NCBI GenBank assembly: GCA_023409615.1
Contig: JAEYRF010000210.1
Location: 1-29,389, forward strand
Reading direction: 5' to 3'
Source of the DNA: Bacillota bacterium
Lineage (GTDB): Bacteria; Bacillota; Clostridia; Acetivibrionales; DTU013
Length of the DNA stretch: 29,389 bases
Positions within the stretch are counted from its first letter, which is position 1. Each line of letters starts with the position of its first letter. The translations under genes and the position numbers were made by a program. Shown in pieces: positions 8,059-15,741 of the stretch. A model generated the notes under the pieces. The model had not been told where the DNA came from and did no database searches. It saw only the letters and a list, made by a program, of their open reading frames with translations.

Positions 8059-10419
8059 ATGAAAACACCCGAAGCCATAGGGTTATCTGAAGTTCTAGTT
8101 GGAAAATCAAATGGAATACGTCGTTTTGTCATAGCTCTTGTAATTCTCTCTGCGATACTGATTACAGTATATCTGCTTTTGCGCGGATTTCTTGGGCATG
8201 ATGGTGAGGATATTGAAGCGACGGTTATACCTTATGAAGCATGGAGCAGAGATATTGCAGCCGAAGGATACTTGGATGGAGCACCGATTGGCGGGCTTGG
8301 AGCCGGCTCAGTCACATGGCGGCTTGATGGTAATTTTTATAATGGACGACTTGACATCGGCAGAAACGACATGGATGTTGATGAAGCTTGTGGATTTTAT
8401 ATGTACCAGAAAGCCTCCGGCAGTGAAGCTGTAGCGACTAGACTCGATGCAGATTCTCTTGGATCGGATCAGGCGAGATACTATTCTCTGTTTCCAAAAT
8501 CCTGGGTGGACTATTACGGCAGCAGCTTTACCTGTAAGGCCAGGGTCACCCAGTTCAGCCCCATCGTACCCGGAGACTATAAGCTGAGCAGCTATCCTGT
8601 AGGTCTCTATAAATGGGAGATCACAAATCCGACAGATCAGCCCTGCGATGTGTCTATAATGTTAACCTGGGAGAATGATTTCGGAGGGAAGGCTGTTATT
8701 CCTGCCACCGACGAGGATGGAATTCTTACCGGTATAAGGTTGGTTAACATAGAATCTGATGGCGTATCGTCGTACGATAAAGGCAATGGGGAATCTGACG
8801 ACACAAGCAGCAGTGCGGGGGCTGATCAAACCTTGCCGGATAAAGATGACTGCGAATTCAGCCTCGGGAGCAAAAAAATGAAGGGTATGACAATTTCATA
8901 TTCTTCTGCAGCGGATATCAGTGAGATGGCACAGGACTTTTCAACAGATGGTGCTCTGAACAATGAAACCGGCGCAGACAAAACGGGTGCGATATGTGTG
9001 CAGGTGAAGCTGAAACCGGGACAAATGTTGCAGTTCCCTATGGTATTGACATGGGACATGCCTATAGTGAAAGGATTTGCGGAAAATGACTGGTACAGAG
9101 AATATACCAGGCACTATGGCAGGAGCGGTACCAGCTCATGGAGTATTGCGAAGGATGCGCTGGAAAATGCGGATATGTGGGAAGAACTGATCGACAGTTG
9201 GCAGGAGGAGATTCTTAGCAACACGGAGTATCCGGATTGGCTGAAAACCTCTTTGTTTAATGAATTGTATTATTATGTGGTTGGAGGGACCATATGGGAA
9301 GCCGGGGCTGCTTCGGGGCAGGGTGATGACCCGGAAGAGGATATGTTTGGTTCGCTTGAATGCTATGAATTTCCGTATTACGGGACCTCCGATGTGCGTT
9401 TTTACGGCTCCTGGGCACTGCTGGAGCTTTGGCCTGAGATTGAAAAGCAATGTGTCAGGCAGTTCTGTGATAGTGTTTATACCACGAGAACTGACAGGCC
9501 TAAGCCGCTGGGCACCACAGCACATGATTTCGGCATGTACGGCAATGCATTTAAGAAGTGGAATGGATACAACTACAGAGATTCGAGACAATGGAAGGAT
9601 CTGAACACAAAGCTTGTGTTGATGGTTTACAGGGATTGGGCTGCGACAGGAAAAAGCGATGCTGAATTTCTGGAGTATTGCTGGATTTCGGTGCAAAAGG
9701 CCATGGAAAAGGTTAACAGTCAGGATGCCGATGGCGGTGGACTGCCGGACAGCAACGGGATCGATCAAACCTATGACAACATGTCTCTGACAGGCGATAC
9801 CGCCTACTGCGGCGGACTATATCTGGCAGCCTGTGAAGCGGCAGGAGAAATTGCGCTTGCCATGGGAGACGAGAAACTGGCAGACACTTACGATAAATGG
9901 CTAAAGGAAGGCCAGAAGACCTTTGAAGCCAGGTTGTGGAACGGAAGCTACTATAACATCGACACGGGGAGCGAAGATCCGTCCCGGATCATGAGCGACC
10001 AGCTTTGCGGGCAATGGTATGCGGTGGCCTGCGGTCTGCCCGGCATTGTTCCCGAAGATAATGCGGAGCGCGCTTTCCAAAAAATATATGACTATAATTA
10101 CAAGAAATTTGATGGCGGCACTCATGGCGTTGTCAATGTAATGCTGCCCTCAGGCATGATAGATAAGGAAAGCAGCCAGTCGTCCGAATGCTGGGTAGGC
10201 ACATCCTGGGGCGTAGTTGCGGGTATGCTGCAGCAAGGGATGACTGAGGAGGCGGAGGAAATTGGCCTGAGCCTCTATAACACTATTTGGGATGAAGGAC
10301 AGCTCTGGTTTAGGACGCCTGAAGCTTGGCAGACACAACTGACGCAGGTCAGGTCACCGTATTATATGCGTGCCACCGCCGTATGGGCTGTAAAGCAGGC
10401 GTATGATGCAAGGAAATGA
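8059..10419 (+). CDS. Membrane-anchored GH116 family glycosidase (GBA2-like, DUF608)
   Basis: Predicted beta-glycosidase of the GH116 (bile-acid beta-glucosidase/DUF608) family. After a 20-residue basic N-terminus comes one transmembrane segment (about residues 21-43), then an N-terminal beta-sandwich starting at LDGAPIGGLGAGSVTWRLDG. The alpha-toroid catalytic domain follows from about residue 380. The expected nucleophile is Glu434 in GSLECYEFPYYGTSDVRFYG and the acid/base is Asp573 in GIDQTYDNMSLTGDTAYCGG, from their position in the family motifs. The protein has 786 residues, a normal family size plus the anchor. The catalytic part is expected outside the cell, tethered to the membrane, instead of free in the cytoplasm. 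A Ser/Asp/Gly-rich insert lies near residues 245-265. AAGGGGA precedes the ATG. The natural sugar substrate is not evident; no sugar transporter is adjacent. Confidence 0.85.
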   Translation: MKTPEAIGLSEVLVGKSNGIRRFVIALVILSAILITVYLLLRGFLGHDGEDIEATVIPYEAWSRDIAAEGYLDGAPIGGLGAGSVTWRLDGNFYNGRLDIGRNDMDVDEACGFYMYQKASGSEAVATRLDADSLGSDQARYYSLFPKSWVDYYGSSFTCKARVTQFSPIVPGDYKLSSYPVGLYKWEITNPTDQPCDVSIMLTWENDFGGKAVIPATDEDGILTGIRLVNIESDGVSSYDKGNGESDDTSSSAGADQTLPDKDDCEFSLGSKKMKGMTISYSSAADISEMAQDFSTDGALNNETGADKTGAICVQVKLKPGQMLQFPMVLTWDMPIVKGFAENDWYREYTRHYGRSGTSSWSIAKDALENADMWEELIDSWQEEILSNTEYPDWLKTSLFNELYYYVVGGTIWEAGAASGQGDDPEEDMFGSLECYEFPYYGTSDVRFYGSWALLELWPEIEKQCVRQFCDSVYTTRTDRPKPLGTTAHDFGMYGNAFKKWNGYNYRDSRQWKDLNTKLVLMVYRDWAATGKSDAEFLEYCWISVQKAMEKVNSQDADGGGLPDSNGIDQTYDNMSLTGDTAYCGGLYLAACEAAGEIALAMGDEKLADTYDKWLKEGQKTFEARLWNGSYYNIDTGSEDPSRIMSDQLCGQWYAVACGLPGIVPEDNAERAFQKIYDYNYKKFDGGTHGVVNVMLPSGMIDKESSQSSECWVGTSWGVVAGMLQQGMTEEAEEIGLSLYNTIWDEGQLWFRTPEAWQTQLTQVRSPYYMRATAVWAVKQAYDARK

Positions 10420-10455
10420 CAGAGTGAAATTTGATTATAAACAAATGTAATTGTG

Positions 10456-10464
10456 TGGTACAAT
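10456..10464 (+). promoter_or_regulatory. Extended -10 promoter of the CBS-pair gene
   Basis: TG-G-TACAAT (TACAAT at 10459-10464) is an extended -10 element. No -35 of the right spacing is evident. It is 33 nt from the start codon. Confidence 0.45.
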
Positions 10465-10496
10465 AGATATATACGGTTCAGTGAGGTGATGATAGC

Positions 10497-10871
10497 GTGA
10501 TAATTTCTCAATTGATGAGGCCAAATTTTATTACCATCCAAGAGGATGAAACTATCGAAACAGCTCTTGAAAAGATGAGTACCATGAAGGTAAATGGGGC
10601 TCCGGTGGTCAGCCGTGAAGGCAAGCTGGTCGGTATGGTGGTCAAGGCTGATATCTACAGATTTTTAATAACACCCGGTCACATTGACAAATGCCCTGTT
10701 GAATGGGTCATGTCCAAGAATGTGATCACAGCCGCTGCTGAGGATGATGTTTTATCGACAGCCAGAAGCCTACGAAAAAATAATATTATTGCAATGCCTG
10801 TAATGGATGGTGAAAATGTCAAGGGAGTAATAAGTATTGAAGATATAGTAGACTTTTTCATCAAGTCATAG
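10497..10871 (+). CDS. CBS-domain pair protein
   Basis: A 124-residue stand-alone Bateman module: CBS1 covers about residues 1-58 (MRPNFITIQEDETIETALEKM start) and CBS2 about residues 70-124 (VMSKNVITAAAEDDVLSTA start). Such modules bind adenine nucleotides such as AMP, ATP or SAM and regulate a partner protein. No enzyme or transporter domain is attached. The start is GTG behind GAGGTGAT. It is monocistronic, with its own promoter and a terminator. It lies between the GH116 gene and a two-component system; the partner is unknown. Confidence 0.88.
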   Translation: MIISQLMRPNFITIQEDETIETALEKMSTMKVNGAPVVSREGKLVGMVVKADIYRFLITPGHIDKCPVEWVMSKNVITAAAEDDVLSTARSLRKNNIIAMPVMDGENVKGVISIEDIVDFFIKS

Positions 10872-10945
10872 GAGATGAGAAAGCTTTCTGAATTGGGTTC
10901 TCCAACTGATATAGAGAGGCTTGGCAGAGGCATTTTAGGCAGATC

Positions 10946-10982
10946 AAGGGTCGAGTGTATCCGGCCCTTTTATGTTTTTTTT
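10946..10982 (+). terminator. Terminator after the CBS gene
   Basis: AAGGGTCG (10946-10953) pairs with CGGCCCTT (10962-10969), eight pairs with one G-U, around an 8-nt loop. A T-rich tail including eight consecutive T follows. The far end of the tail contains an in-frame ATG (10972) of the next gene, which is therefore unlikely to be its start. Confidence 0.8.
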
Positions 10983-10998
10983 AAAGGAATTTAGGCAG

Positions 10999-11730
10999 GT
11001 GATTGTTATAGATAAGATTAAGATTCTTATAGTTGATGATGAACCACGGATCAGGGAAATGATCAGGGAGTACTCTAGTGCGGAGGACTTCCATATTGAT
11101 GAAGCATCAAACGGAGTTGAAGCACTGAAGCTTTTTGAACAAACAGAGTATTCACTGATTGTTCTTGATGTTATGATGCCAGTGATGGATGGCTGGAATG
11201 TGTGCAGGGAAATAAGAAAGACCTCACAGGTTCCAATCATTATGCTGACGGCAAGAGGGGAAGAGTACGACAGGCTTGTTGGATTCGAACTTGGCGTTGA
11301 CGACTACATGATTAAGCCTTTCAGCCCAAAGGAGCTACTGGCCAGAATGAAAGCCATTATTCGAAGAAGCACTCCTAGTGCTGACAGTATTCCAAAAAGG
11401 GATTTGGCCAGCTTCGAAGGACTTGTTGTAGAATTTGAATCAAGGAATGTGTATGTAGATAAAAACATTGTTGGTTTAACTCCTAAGGAGTATGAACTGC
11501 TTAACTTTTTTGTTCACAATCCCAATAAAGTTTTCTCCAGGGATCAGCTGCTGAATTCTGTATGGGGTTATGATTTTATTGGTGATGACAGGACTGTAGA
11601 CACCCACATCAAGATGCTGCGGGAGAGTTTAGGCATATATCGCAAATTTATTGTGACTGTTTGGGGAACGGGCTATAAATTTGAAGCAAACAATCCAAAA
11701 GATGATTTGACTGCAGGAGGCAGAAAATGA
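10999..11730 (+). CDS. OmpR/PhoB-family response regulator
   Basis: A DNA-binding response regulator of 243 residues. The receiver domain (residues 1-125) has the acidic pocket VDDEP, phospho-acceptor Asp57 in LIVLDVMMPVMDG, the conserved Thr in IIMLTARGEE and Lys in DYMIKPFSPKEL. The C-terminal winged helix (from about residue 145) contains LTPKEYELLNFFVHNPNKVFSR, read in two parts, and ends in VWGTGYKFE. I chose GTG 10999 because AAAGGA stands 10 nt upstream; ATG 10972 lies in the T tract of the preceding terminator. The kinase gene overlaps its stop by 4 nt (ATGA). The likely target is the DUF2680 promoter at 13163-13198. Confidence 0.93.
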   Translation: MIVIDKIKILIVDDEPRIREMIREYSSAEDFHIDEASNGVEALKLFEQTEYSLIVLDVMMPVMDGWNVCREIRKTSQVPIIMLTARGEEYDRLVGFELGVDDYMIKPFSPKELLARMKAIIRRSTPSADSIPKRDLASFEGLVVEFESRNVYVDKNIVGLTPKEYELLNFFVHNPNKVFSRDQLLNSVWGYDFIGDDRTVDTHIKMLRESLGIYRKFIVTVWGTGYKFEANNPKDDLTAGGRK

Positions 11731-13139
11731 AAAGTATGCGGTTTAAACTCTGGGCTGGAATGATGGTGCTGGTTGTAATTGTATTGATTCTTTTGTGGCT
11801 CTTTCAGATCGTATTTCTCGAAAGCTTTTATACAAACATGCATATCTCCAAGGTGAAAAAAGAAGTAGTAGGCATAACAGAAGTCTCGGATAGGTACAGC
11901 AAGGGTGAATATGAAGATAAACTGGAGACACTTGCTTTTGAGTATAACATGAGTATTGAAGTGTTCGATTCGAAAGGCAACACCATGTTTGCTTCCGAAG
12001 CCATGGGCTCAGGGGGACAAATGCCCATGATGATGAGTGGCTTGAAGGGGGAGATATTTCAGCAGGTATTATCAGGCAATGGAGTCGAGATACCAGTATC
12101 ACACCCTCGTTTTGGAAACAAGTTTATGATGGTAGGGCTGCCGGTAAAGGTATCGGGAACAATATCAGAAGTGCTGATAATGAATCTGCCTTTGGCTCCT
12201 GTTGGGGAGACAGCTTCTATTTTAAAATCACAGCTTTTATATATCACCTTGATTTTACTAGCAGCATCTTTGCTGATTTCCTGGAGAATTTCCAAAAGCT
12301 TTACAAGACCGATTCTGAATATCAAGACGGTTTCAGAAACAATGGCTTCGGGAGATTTCTCTGCAAGGATCAGGGTGGAAAAGCAGGACGAAATAGGTAA
12401 GCTGGCAGGAACCATAAACCATTTAGGTGAACAGCTTTCCAAAATCGATCAGCTCCGAAAGGACCTGATAGCTAATATATCTCATGAATTGCGAACTCCA
12501 CTGAGCTTGATACGCGGGTATGCTGAGACCATAAAGGATGTAACGGGGAACTCACGGGAAAAGCGTGACAAACAACTGGATATTATTATTGAAGAGACAG
12601 AACGACTGAGCGGTATTGTAGATGATGTTTTAAACCTTTCGCAGCTACAGTCAGGAATCAAACTTGATAAAAGCAGGTTTTCTGTAAAAGAAACGGTTGA
12701 GGCCGTTGTGAAACGCTATGAAGTATTAAGTGAAAAAACAAAAGTGAAGATTGGACAACAGTGTGCGTCAGACGCTGTTATAGAGGCAGATAAAACCAGA
12801 ATTCAGCAAGTTTTTTACAACCTGATAAATAACGCATTTGATTATACTCCTGCTGGCGGAACCATAACAATCAAGGCAATCAGAGCAATCAACCAGCCAG
12901 CGGCGGTGCGTTTTGAGGTTTCTGATACGGGAAGCGGAATATCAGAAGATGATATTTCAAATATATGGGAAAGATTCTACAAAGCGGACAAGAACGGCAA
13001 CAAAAAAGCTGCGGGAACAGGTCTTGGTCTGGCAATTGTAAAAGGGGTGCTCGAAGCTCACCAGGCTCTCTATGGAGTAGAAAGCGTAATGGGAGCAGGG
13101 ACCACCTTCTGGTTTGAACTTAACATAAGTGAACAATAA
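11727..13139 (+). CDS. Sensor histidine kinase with HAMP domain
   Basis: Membrane sensor kinase of 470 residues. It has a first transmembrane helix (about 9-31), an extracytoplasmic domain of about 135 residues with a methionine-rich patch (GQMPMMMSGLKG near residue 100), and a second helix (about 168-186). HAMP follows (about 187-240), then HisKA with phospho-acceptor His253 in ISHELRTPLS, and HATPase_c with N box NLINNAFDYTP, G1 DTGSGIS and G2 GTGLGLAIV. Its start overlaps the regulator stop as ATGA, so the two are translated together. The signal is unknown. A Met-rich sensor loop can bind soft metals in other proteins, but here that is only a suggestion. Confidence 0.93.
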   Translation: MKSMRFKLWAGMMVLVVIVLILLWLFQIVFLESFYTNMHISKVKKEVVGITEVSDRYSKGEYEDKLETLAFEYNMSIEVFDSKGNTMFASEAMGSGGQMPMMMSGLKGEIFQQVLSGNGVEIPVSHPRFGNKFMMVGLPVKVSGTISEVLIMNLPLAPVGETASILKSQLLYITLILLAASLLISWRISKSFTRPILNIKTVSETMASGDFSARIRVEKQDEIGKLAGTINHLGEQLSKIDQLRKDLIANISHELRTPLSLIRGYAETIKDVTGNSREKRDKQLDIIIEETERLSGIVDDVLNLSQLQSGIKLDKSRFSVKETVEAVVKRYEVLSEKTKVKIGQQCASDAVIEADKTRIQQVFYNLINNAFDYTPAGGTITIKAIRAINQPAAVRFEVSDTGSGISEDDISNIWERFYKADKNGNKKAAGTGLGLAIVKGVLEAHQALYGVESVMGAGTTFWFELNISEQ

Positions 13140-13162
13140 AGAACTTCACAATTTTTTCAGAT

Positions 13163-13198
13163 TTCTATCATACTTCTATCACAATTGATCCTTATAAT
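13163..13198 (+). promoter_or_regulatory. Direct-repeat operator and promoter of the DUF2680 gene
   Basis: Two identical octamers TTCTATCA (13163-13170 and 13174-13181) are exactly 11 bp apart, the phasing used by dimers of OmpR/PhoB-type regulators. The second copy covers the -35 position of a perfect TATAAT (13193-13198), and there is no canonical -35. This is the layout of a promoter activated by a response regulator, and such a regulator is encoded directly upstream. Confidence 0.65.
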
Positions 13199-13245
13199 AA
13201 AGCTATAGTAGTTAAAAAAACAATAGTAGGATAGGAGTGAGTAAT

Positions 13246-13689
13246 ATGAAGAACATGAAAAAGCTTATTGCTGTTATAGCTGTAATCGGTATATTAGGAA
13301 CAGCAGGAATGGTATATGCAGCCACAGTACAAACACCGGCGGAGATCGCTGCCGCTTTAACAGGAAAATCCGTTGAAGCAGTCAATGAGGATCGCGCCGC
13401 AGGAAAGACATATGGTACCATTGCCAACGATGCAGGTAAACTGGATGAGTTTAAGGCTCAGATGCTGGAGCAGAAGAAGGCAATTCTGGATCAGCGTGTA
13501 AAGGATGGTACTCTTACACAGCAGCAGGCTGATGAAATCTACAATGCAATAAAGGAGAATCAGGCAACCTGTGATGGGACCGGGAATGCACAGGCCGGCA
13601 AAAAGTATGGATTAGGGCTTGGAAAGGGAACAGGCCAAGGCCAGGGTATGGGCAGAGGTATGGGCCGTGGAGCAGGAATGGGTCGCTGA
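13246..13689 (+). CDS. Secreted DUF2680-family protein with Gly/Arg/Met-rich tail
   Basis: A small exported protein (147 residues) of unknown function. It has a Sec signal peptide (about residues 1-25, ending VYA), then a helical DUF2680-like region: TPAEIAAALTGKSVEAVNED, then FKAQMLEQKKAILDQRVKDG and TLTQQQADEIYNAIKENQ. A low-complexity tail of Gly-Met-Gly-Arg repeats ends the protein. ATG 13246 is preferred over GTG 13237 because of its position after ATAGGAG. The TGA stop (13687-13689) is followed in frame by nine more codons of the same repeat type (AGMGCGAGR) to TAA 13717-13719, so the tail may have been shortened by a nonsense mutation. Expression is probably switched on by the adjacent two-component system. 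Confidence 0.75.
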   Translation: MKNMKKLIAVIAVIGILGTAGMVYAATVQTPAEIAAALTGKSVEAVNEDRAAGKTYGTIANDAGKLDEFKAQMLEQKKAILDQRVKDGTLTQQQADEIYNAIKENQATCDGTGNAQAGKKYGLGLGKGTGQGQGMGRGMGRGAGMGR

Positions 13690-13724
13690 GCAGGTATGGG
13701 CTGCGGAGCAGGCAGATAAGTGAT

Positions 13725-13851
13725 TACACTTAACAAAGCCGCTGATTGAAGGTAGCAGGCAGTTTTGAACAACGTTATTCACATAATTACAATGATACCA
13801 CGAAGATACTGACTTACTGTGAAGGTAGTTAGTACTTTCGTGGTATTTTTT
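13725..13851 (+). repeat. Structured intergenic element, copy A (orphan leader/terminator)
   Basis: This 127-nt element matches 27508-27634 without indels, with 13 differences by my count. It begins with a -10-like TACACT. A small GCTGA/GTAGC arm follows, then TTGAAC-17 nt-TACAAT (13765-13793). It ends in a long hairpin with perfect outer arms ATACCACGAA (13795-13804) and TTCGTGGTAT (13837-13846), then six T. It follows the DUF2680 gene and faces a convergent Nudix gene, so here it can act only as a terminator or as an RNA of its own. No plus-strand gene follows for 900 nt, so copy A is probably an orphan of the regulatory leader seen at copy B. Confidence 0.8.
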
Positions 13852-13857
13852 ATGTTT

Positions 13858-14292
13858 TTAATTTTGTTCATATTGTATCATCCCTATTTTTTCTATTATT
13901 TGATTATCTGCCGGGCAGAATTCATATAGAGGGATCTCTCTGGGTGTAATCCAGCGAATGTCGTTGTGTTCAAGTTTTTGTGGAACACCCTTTGTTATCG
14001 ATGCATTAAAAAGCGTCAAATGAACGGTGATATCAGTGTATTCATGAACAACATCTATAAAAACATCACCAACTGAAAGGGTAATGTCGAGTTCTTCTTG
14101 ACATTCTCGAATGAGCGCCTGTTCCTTTGTCTCTCCGGGTTCTACTTTTCCACCGACAAACTCCCACAACAGCCCGCATGCTTTGTTCGCCGGCCGTTGA
14201 CAGATCAGAAATCTGTCATTATCCCATATTAAGGCGGCTACAACTTCTATTACCTGTGTTTTAAGTAGATCCTTGCTTGTATCATTAGTCAT
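13858..14292 (-). CDS. Nudix hydrolase, MutT/(d)NTP pyrophosphohydrolase type
   Basis: A 144-residue Nudix enzyme expected to hydrolyse (deoxy)nucleoside triphosphates such as 8-oxo-dGTP or modified CTP to the monophosphate and pyrophosphate. The Nudix box is complete: GGKVEPGETKEQALIRECQE followed by EL (G-x5-E-x7-RE-x2-EE). The FLICQRPANKACGLLWEFVG segment before it resembles the MutT/NudG group (ICQRP, WEFPGG-like WEFVGG). It starts 7 nt after the stop of a helicase remnant on the same strand, and its first bases lie close to that stop, suggesting the two were once an operon. It converges on structured element copy A. Confidence 0.92.
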   Translation of the reverse strand: MTNDTSKDLLKTQVIEVVAALIWDNDRFLICQRPANKACGLLWEFVGGKVEPGETKEQALIRECQEELDITLSVGDVFIDVVHEYTDITVHLTLFNASITKGVPQKLEHNDIRWITPREIPLYEFCPADNQIIEKIGMIQYEQN

Positions 14293-14299
14293 TTTCCAT

Positions 14300-14612
14300 T
14301 TACCCTACCACCAGTTTATTTGTCTTCTTTAGAAATTTCGCTGGAATTGGTTTATCCAGCTGCCATGTAATATTCATAGGTCTTGAACCTTCATGACCGA
14401 GATAGTTAGCTGTTCCTAGAAATGTGTATGGAACGGCACCACCGCTGATATTGTCGTCTACTCCATTTAGTAAATGAGACCAGCATATCAATGCGATCAG
14501 AAGAAACGATTTCCTTATCAAGACCTCTATTGATGACTTGTTCGTATAGTCCAAGGTATAGCATTTTAAAATCTCCGTTAGCATTATAAATGATTTTATG
14601 GGAAGCAGACAA
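14300..14612 (-). pseudogene. Internally deleted, frameshifted PLD/helicase/DUF3427 gene
   Basis: On the minus strand one frame reads LGLYEQVINRGLDKEI then VSSDRIDMLVSFTKWS. After a frame change near 14455 another frame reads GGAVPYTFLGTANYLGHEGS, then RPMNITWQLDKPIPAKFLKK and TNKLVVG to a stop at 14300-14302. The first part resembles the N-terminus and phospholipase-D-like motif (DRIDMLVSFxKWSG) of large superfamily II helicases; the second resembles the extreme C-terminus (DUF3427) of the same proteins. About 900 residues, including the whole helicase core, are missing. This is family recognition from memory. The remnant precedes the Nudix gene by 7 nt. Confidence 0.7.
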
Positions 14613-14715
14613 TCATGTGTATATAAATAAACTAATTTATGGTAACACAAAAACTGCATGAAATCAAATTTATGCTTATTCTAGATAATGCCAACTCAAA
14701 TCACATATAAAATAA

Positions 14716-14755
14716 TTGACATATGCCCACAACAAAAATATAATGGTTATGGGAT
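14716..14755 (+). promoter_or_regulatory. TTGACATATGCCC promoter 1 (MBL-fold gene)
   Basis: Consensus promoter TTGACA (14716-14721), 17-nt spacer, TATAAT (14739-14744). The spacer begins TATGCCC. An inverted half-site, TATGGGAT, starts at 14749, with 22 nt between CCC (14726-14728) and GGG (14751-14753). Identical -35/TATGCCC strings occur at 15680 and 24978. Confidence 0.75.
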
Positions 14756-14777
14756 TTTAGTGTTGGAGTGGTAAAAC

Positions 14778-15608
14778 ATGATAAAAGTAAAAATACTTAC
14801 TGATGACAGAGTAAGAAAACGCGGACTGTTCGCAGAACATGGATTATCTTTATGGATAGAAAAAGACGGAAAGAACATATTGTTTGATACGGGCCAATCC
14901 TCTGTTTTTTGTCATAATGCAACAGCCATGGGTATTGATCTCAAAACGGCAGACTATGTCGTAATAAGTCACGGTCACTATGATCATTGCGGAGGATTGC
15001 AGTATTTTCCCCATGATGATAAAGCGCCAATCATTTATGCTCATCCTGATGCCTTCTTAAAAAAGTTTGCATCCACCGATAAGGATGAACCATTCAGAGA
15101 GGTGGGGATCCCGTTCGATATATCACAGCAGGAATGGTTGAAAGAGCGGATTGTTTATTCGAGGCAACCCGTGAAGATTGATCACGGTATGATTGTTTCC
15201 GGAGAAATACCCTGTAACAGTTCTTTTGAAGTAGTGCCTAGAGACTTTTCCATTGAAAAGGATGGAGAATTGATCCGGGACACTATGCTGGATGAACAAA
15301 TGCTCATTATCGAGGATGATGGTGAAATTGCCATATTCCTGGGATGCAGTCATCCGGGTATAATTAATAGCATCAAGTATGCGCAGAAGCTTGTTCCTGA
15401 CAAAAGGATAAAGCTTCTGTTAGCAGGGATGCATCTTGAGCATGTAAGCCCTATTCAGTTGCAGACAACAATACAGCAAATATTGGATATCAATATCTCA
15501 ATGGTCATTCCTTTACATTGCACCGGTTTTGGAGCAATGTGTGAGATAAAACGAGTTCTGAATAAGGGATGTCAGCTTCTGTGTGCTGGAGACGTAATAG
15601 AGATTTGA
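14778..15608 (+). CDS. MBL-fold metallo-hydrolase
   Basis: A cytoplasmic metallo-beta-lactamase-fold protein of 276 residues. Its dinuclear metal motif is SHGHYDHCGG (His65, His67, Asp69, His70), with later ligands in GCSHPGIIN and IPLHCTGFGA and a conserved GMHLEH. This arrangement matches the group often annotated as dihydropterin (MptA/RFA-P-like) or phosphodiesterase-type MBL proteins of anaerobes. The exact reaction is not known. TTGGAGTGG precedes the ATG. It is monocistronic between its own consensus promoter and a terminator. The promoter shares an operator-like motif with the DUF5320 and SCIFF-maturase units, so it may belong to the same regulon. Confidence 0.85.
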   Translation: MIKVKILTDDRVRKRGLFAEHGLSLWIEKDGKNILFDTGQSSVFCHNATAMGIDLKTADYVVISHGHYDHCGGLQYFPHDDKAPIIYAHPDAFLKKFASTDKDEPFREVGIPFDISQQEWLKERIVYSRQPVKIDHGMIVSGEIPCNSSFEVVPRDFSIEKDGELIRDTMLDEQMLIIEDDGEIAIFLGCSHPGIINSIKYAQKLVPDKRIKLLLAGMHLEHVSPIQLQTTIQQILDINISMVIPLHCTGFGAMCEIKRVLNKGCQLLCAGDVIEI

Positions 15609-15621
15609 TTTTTCTGTGAGG

Positions 15622-15652
15622 AAACTACCTGCATTTGAGGGTAGTTTTTTTG
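15622..15652 (+). terminator. Terminator after the MBL-fold gene
   Basis: AAACTACC (15622-15629) pairs perfectly with GGTAGTTT (15640-15647) around a 10-nt loop, followed by a T run to 15651. Confidence 0.9.
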
Positions 15653-15679
15653 CGTTCCTGCCCAATTTACTTTTAGTTA

Positions 15680-15722
15680 TTGACATATGCCCGAAATAGA
15701 GTTATTATAGTTATGGGCATAA
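15680..15722 (+). promoter_or_regulatory. TTGACATATGCCC promoter 2 (membrane protein/DUF5320 unit)
   Basis: TTGACA (15680-15685), 17-nt spacer, TATTAT (15703-15708). The spacer begins TATGCCC, and an inverted TTATGGGCATAA (15711-15722) overlaps the transcription start. CCC and GGG are 22 nt apart, exactly as at promoter 1. Confidence 0.75.
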
Positions 15723-15741
15723 GCCAAAAACGAATTTGGAA

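Noticed and set aside
9136..9768. 210-codon minus-strand open frame inside the GH116 gene
   Set aside because: Antisense shadow of the catalytic domain, with no recognisable motif or ribosome-binding site.
13611..13686. Gly-Met-Arg codon repeats considered as a CRISPR or tandem DNA repeat
   Set aside because: The units are short, in frame with the DUF2680 gene and explained by its low-complexity protein tail; there are no spacers.
13788..13851. Stand-alone hairpin RNA transcribed from TTGAAC-N17-TACAAT inside copy A
   Set aside because: The predicted start would fall inside the left stem arm and damage the terminator hairpin, so it is kept only as a possibility within the copy A finding.
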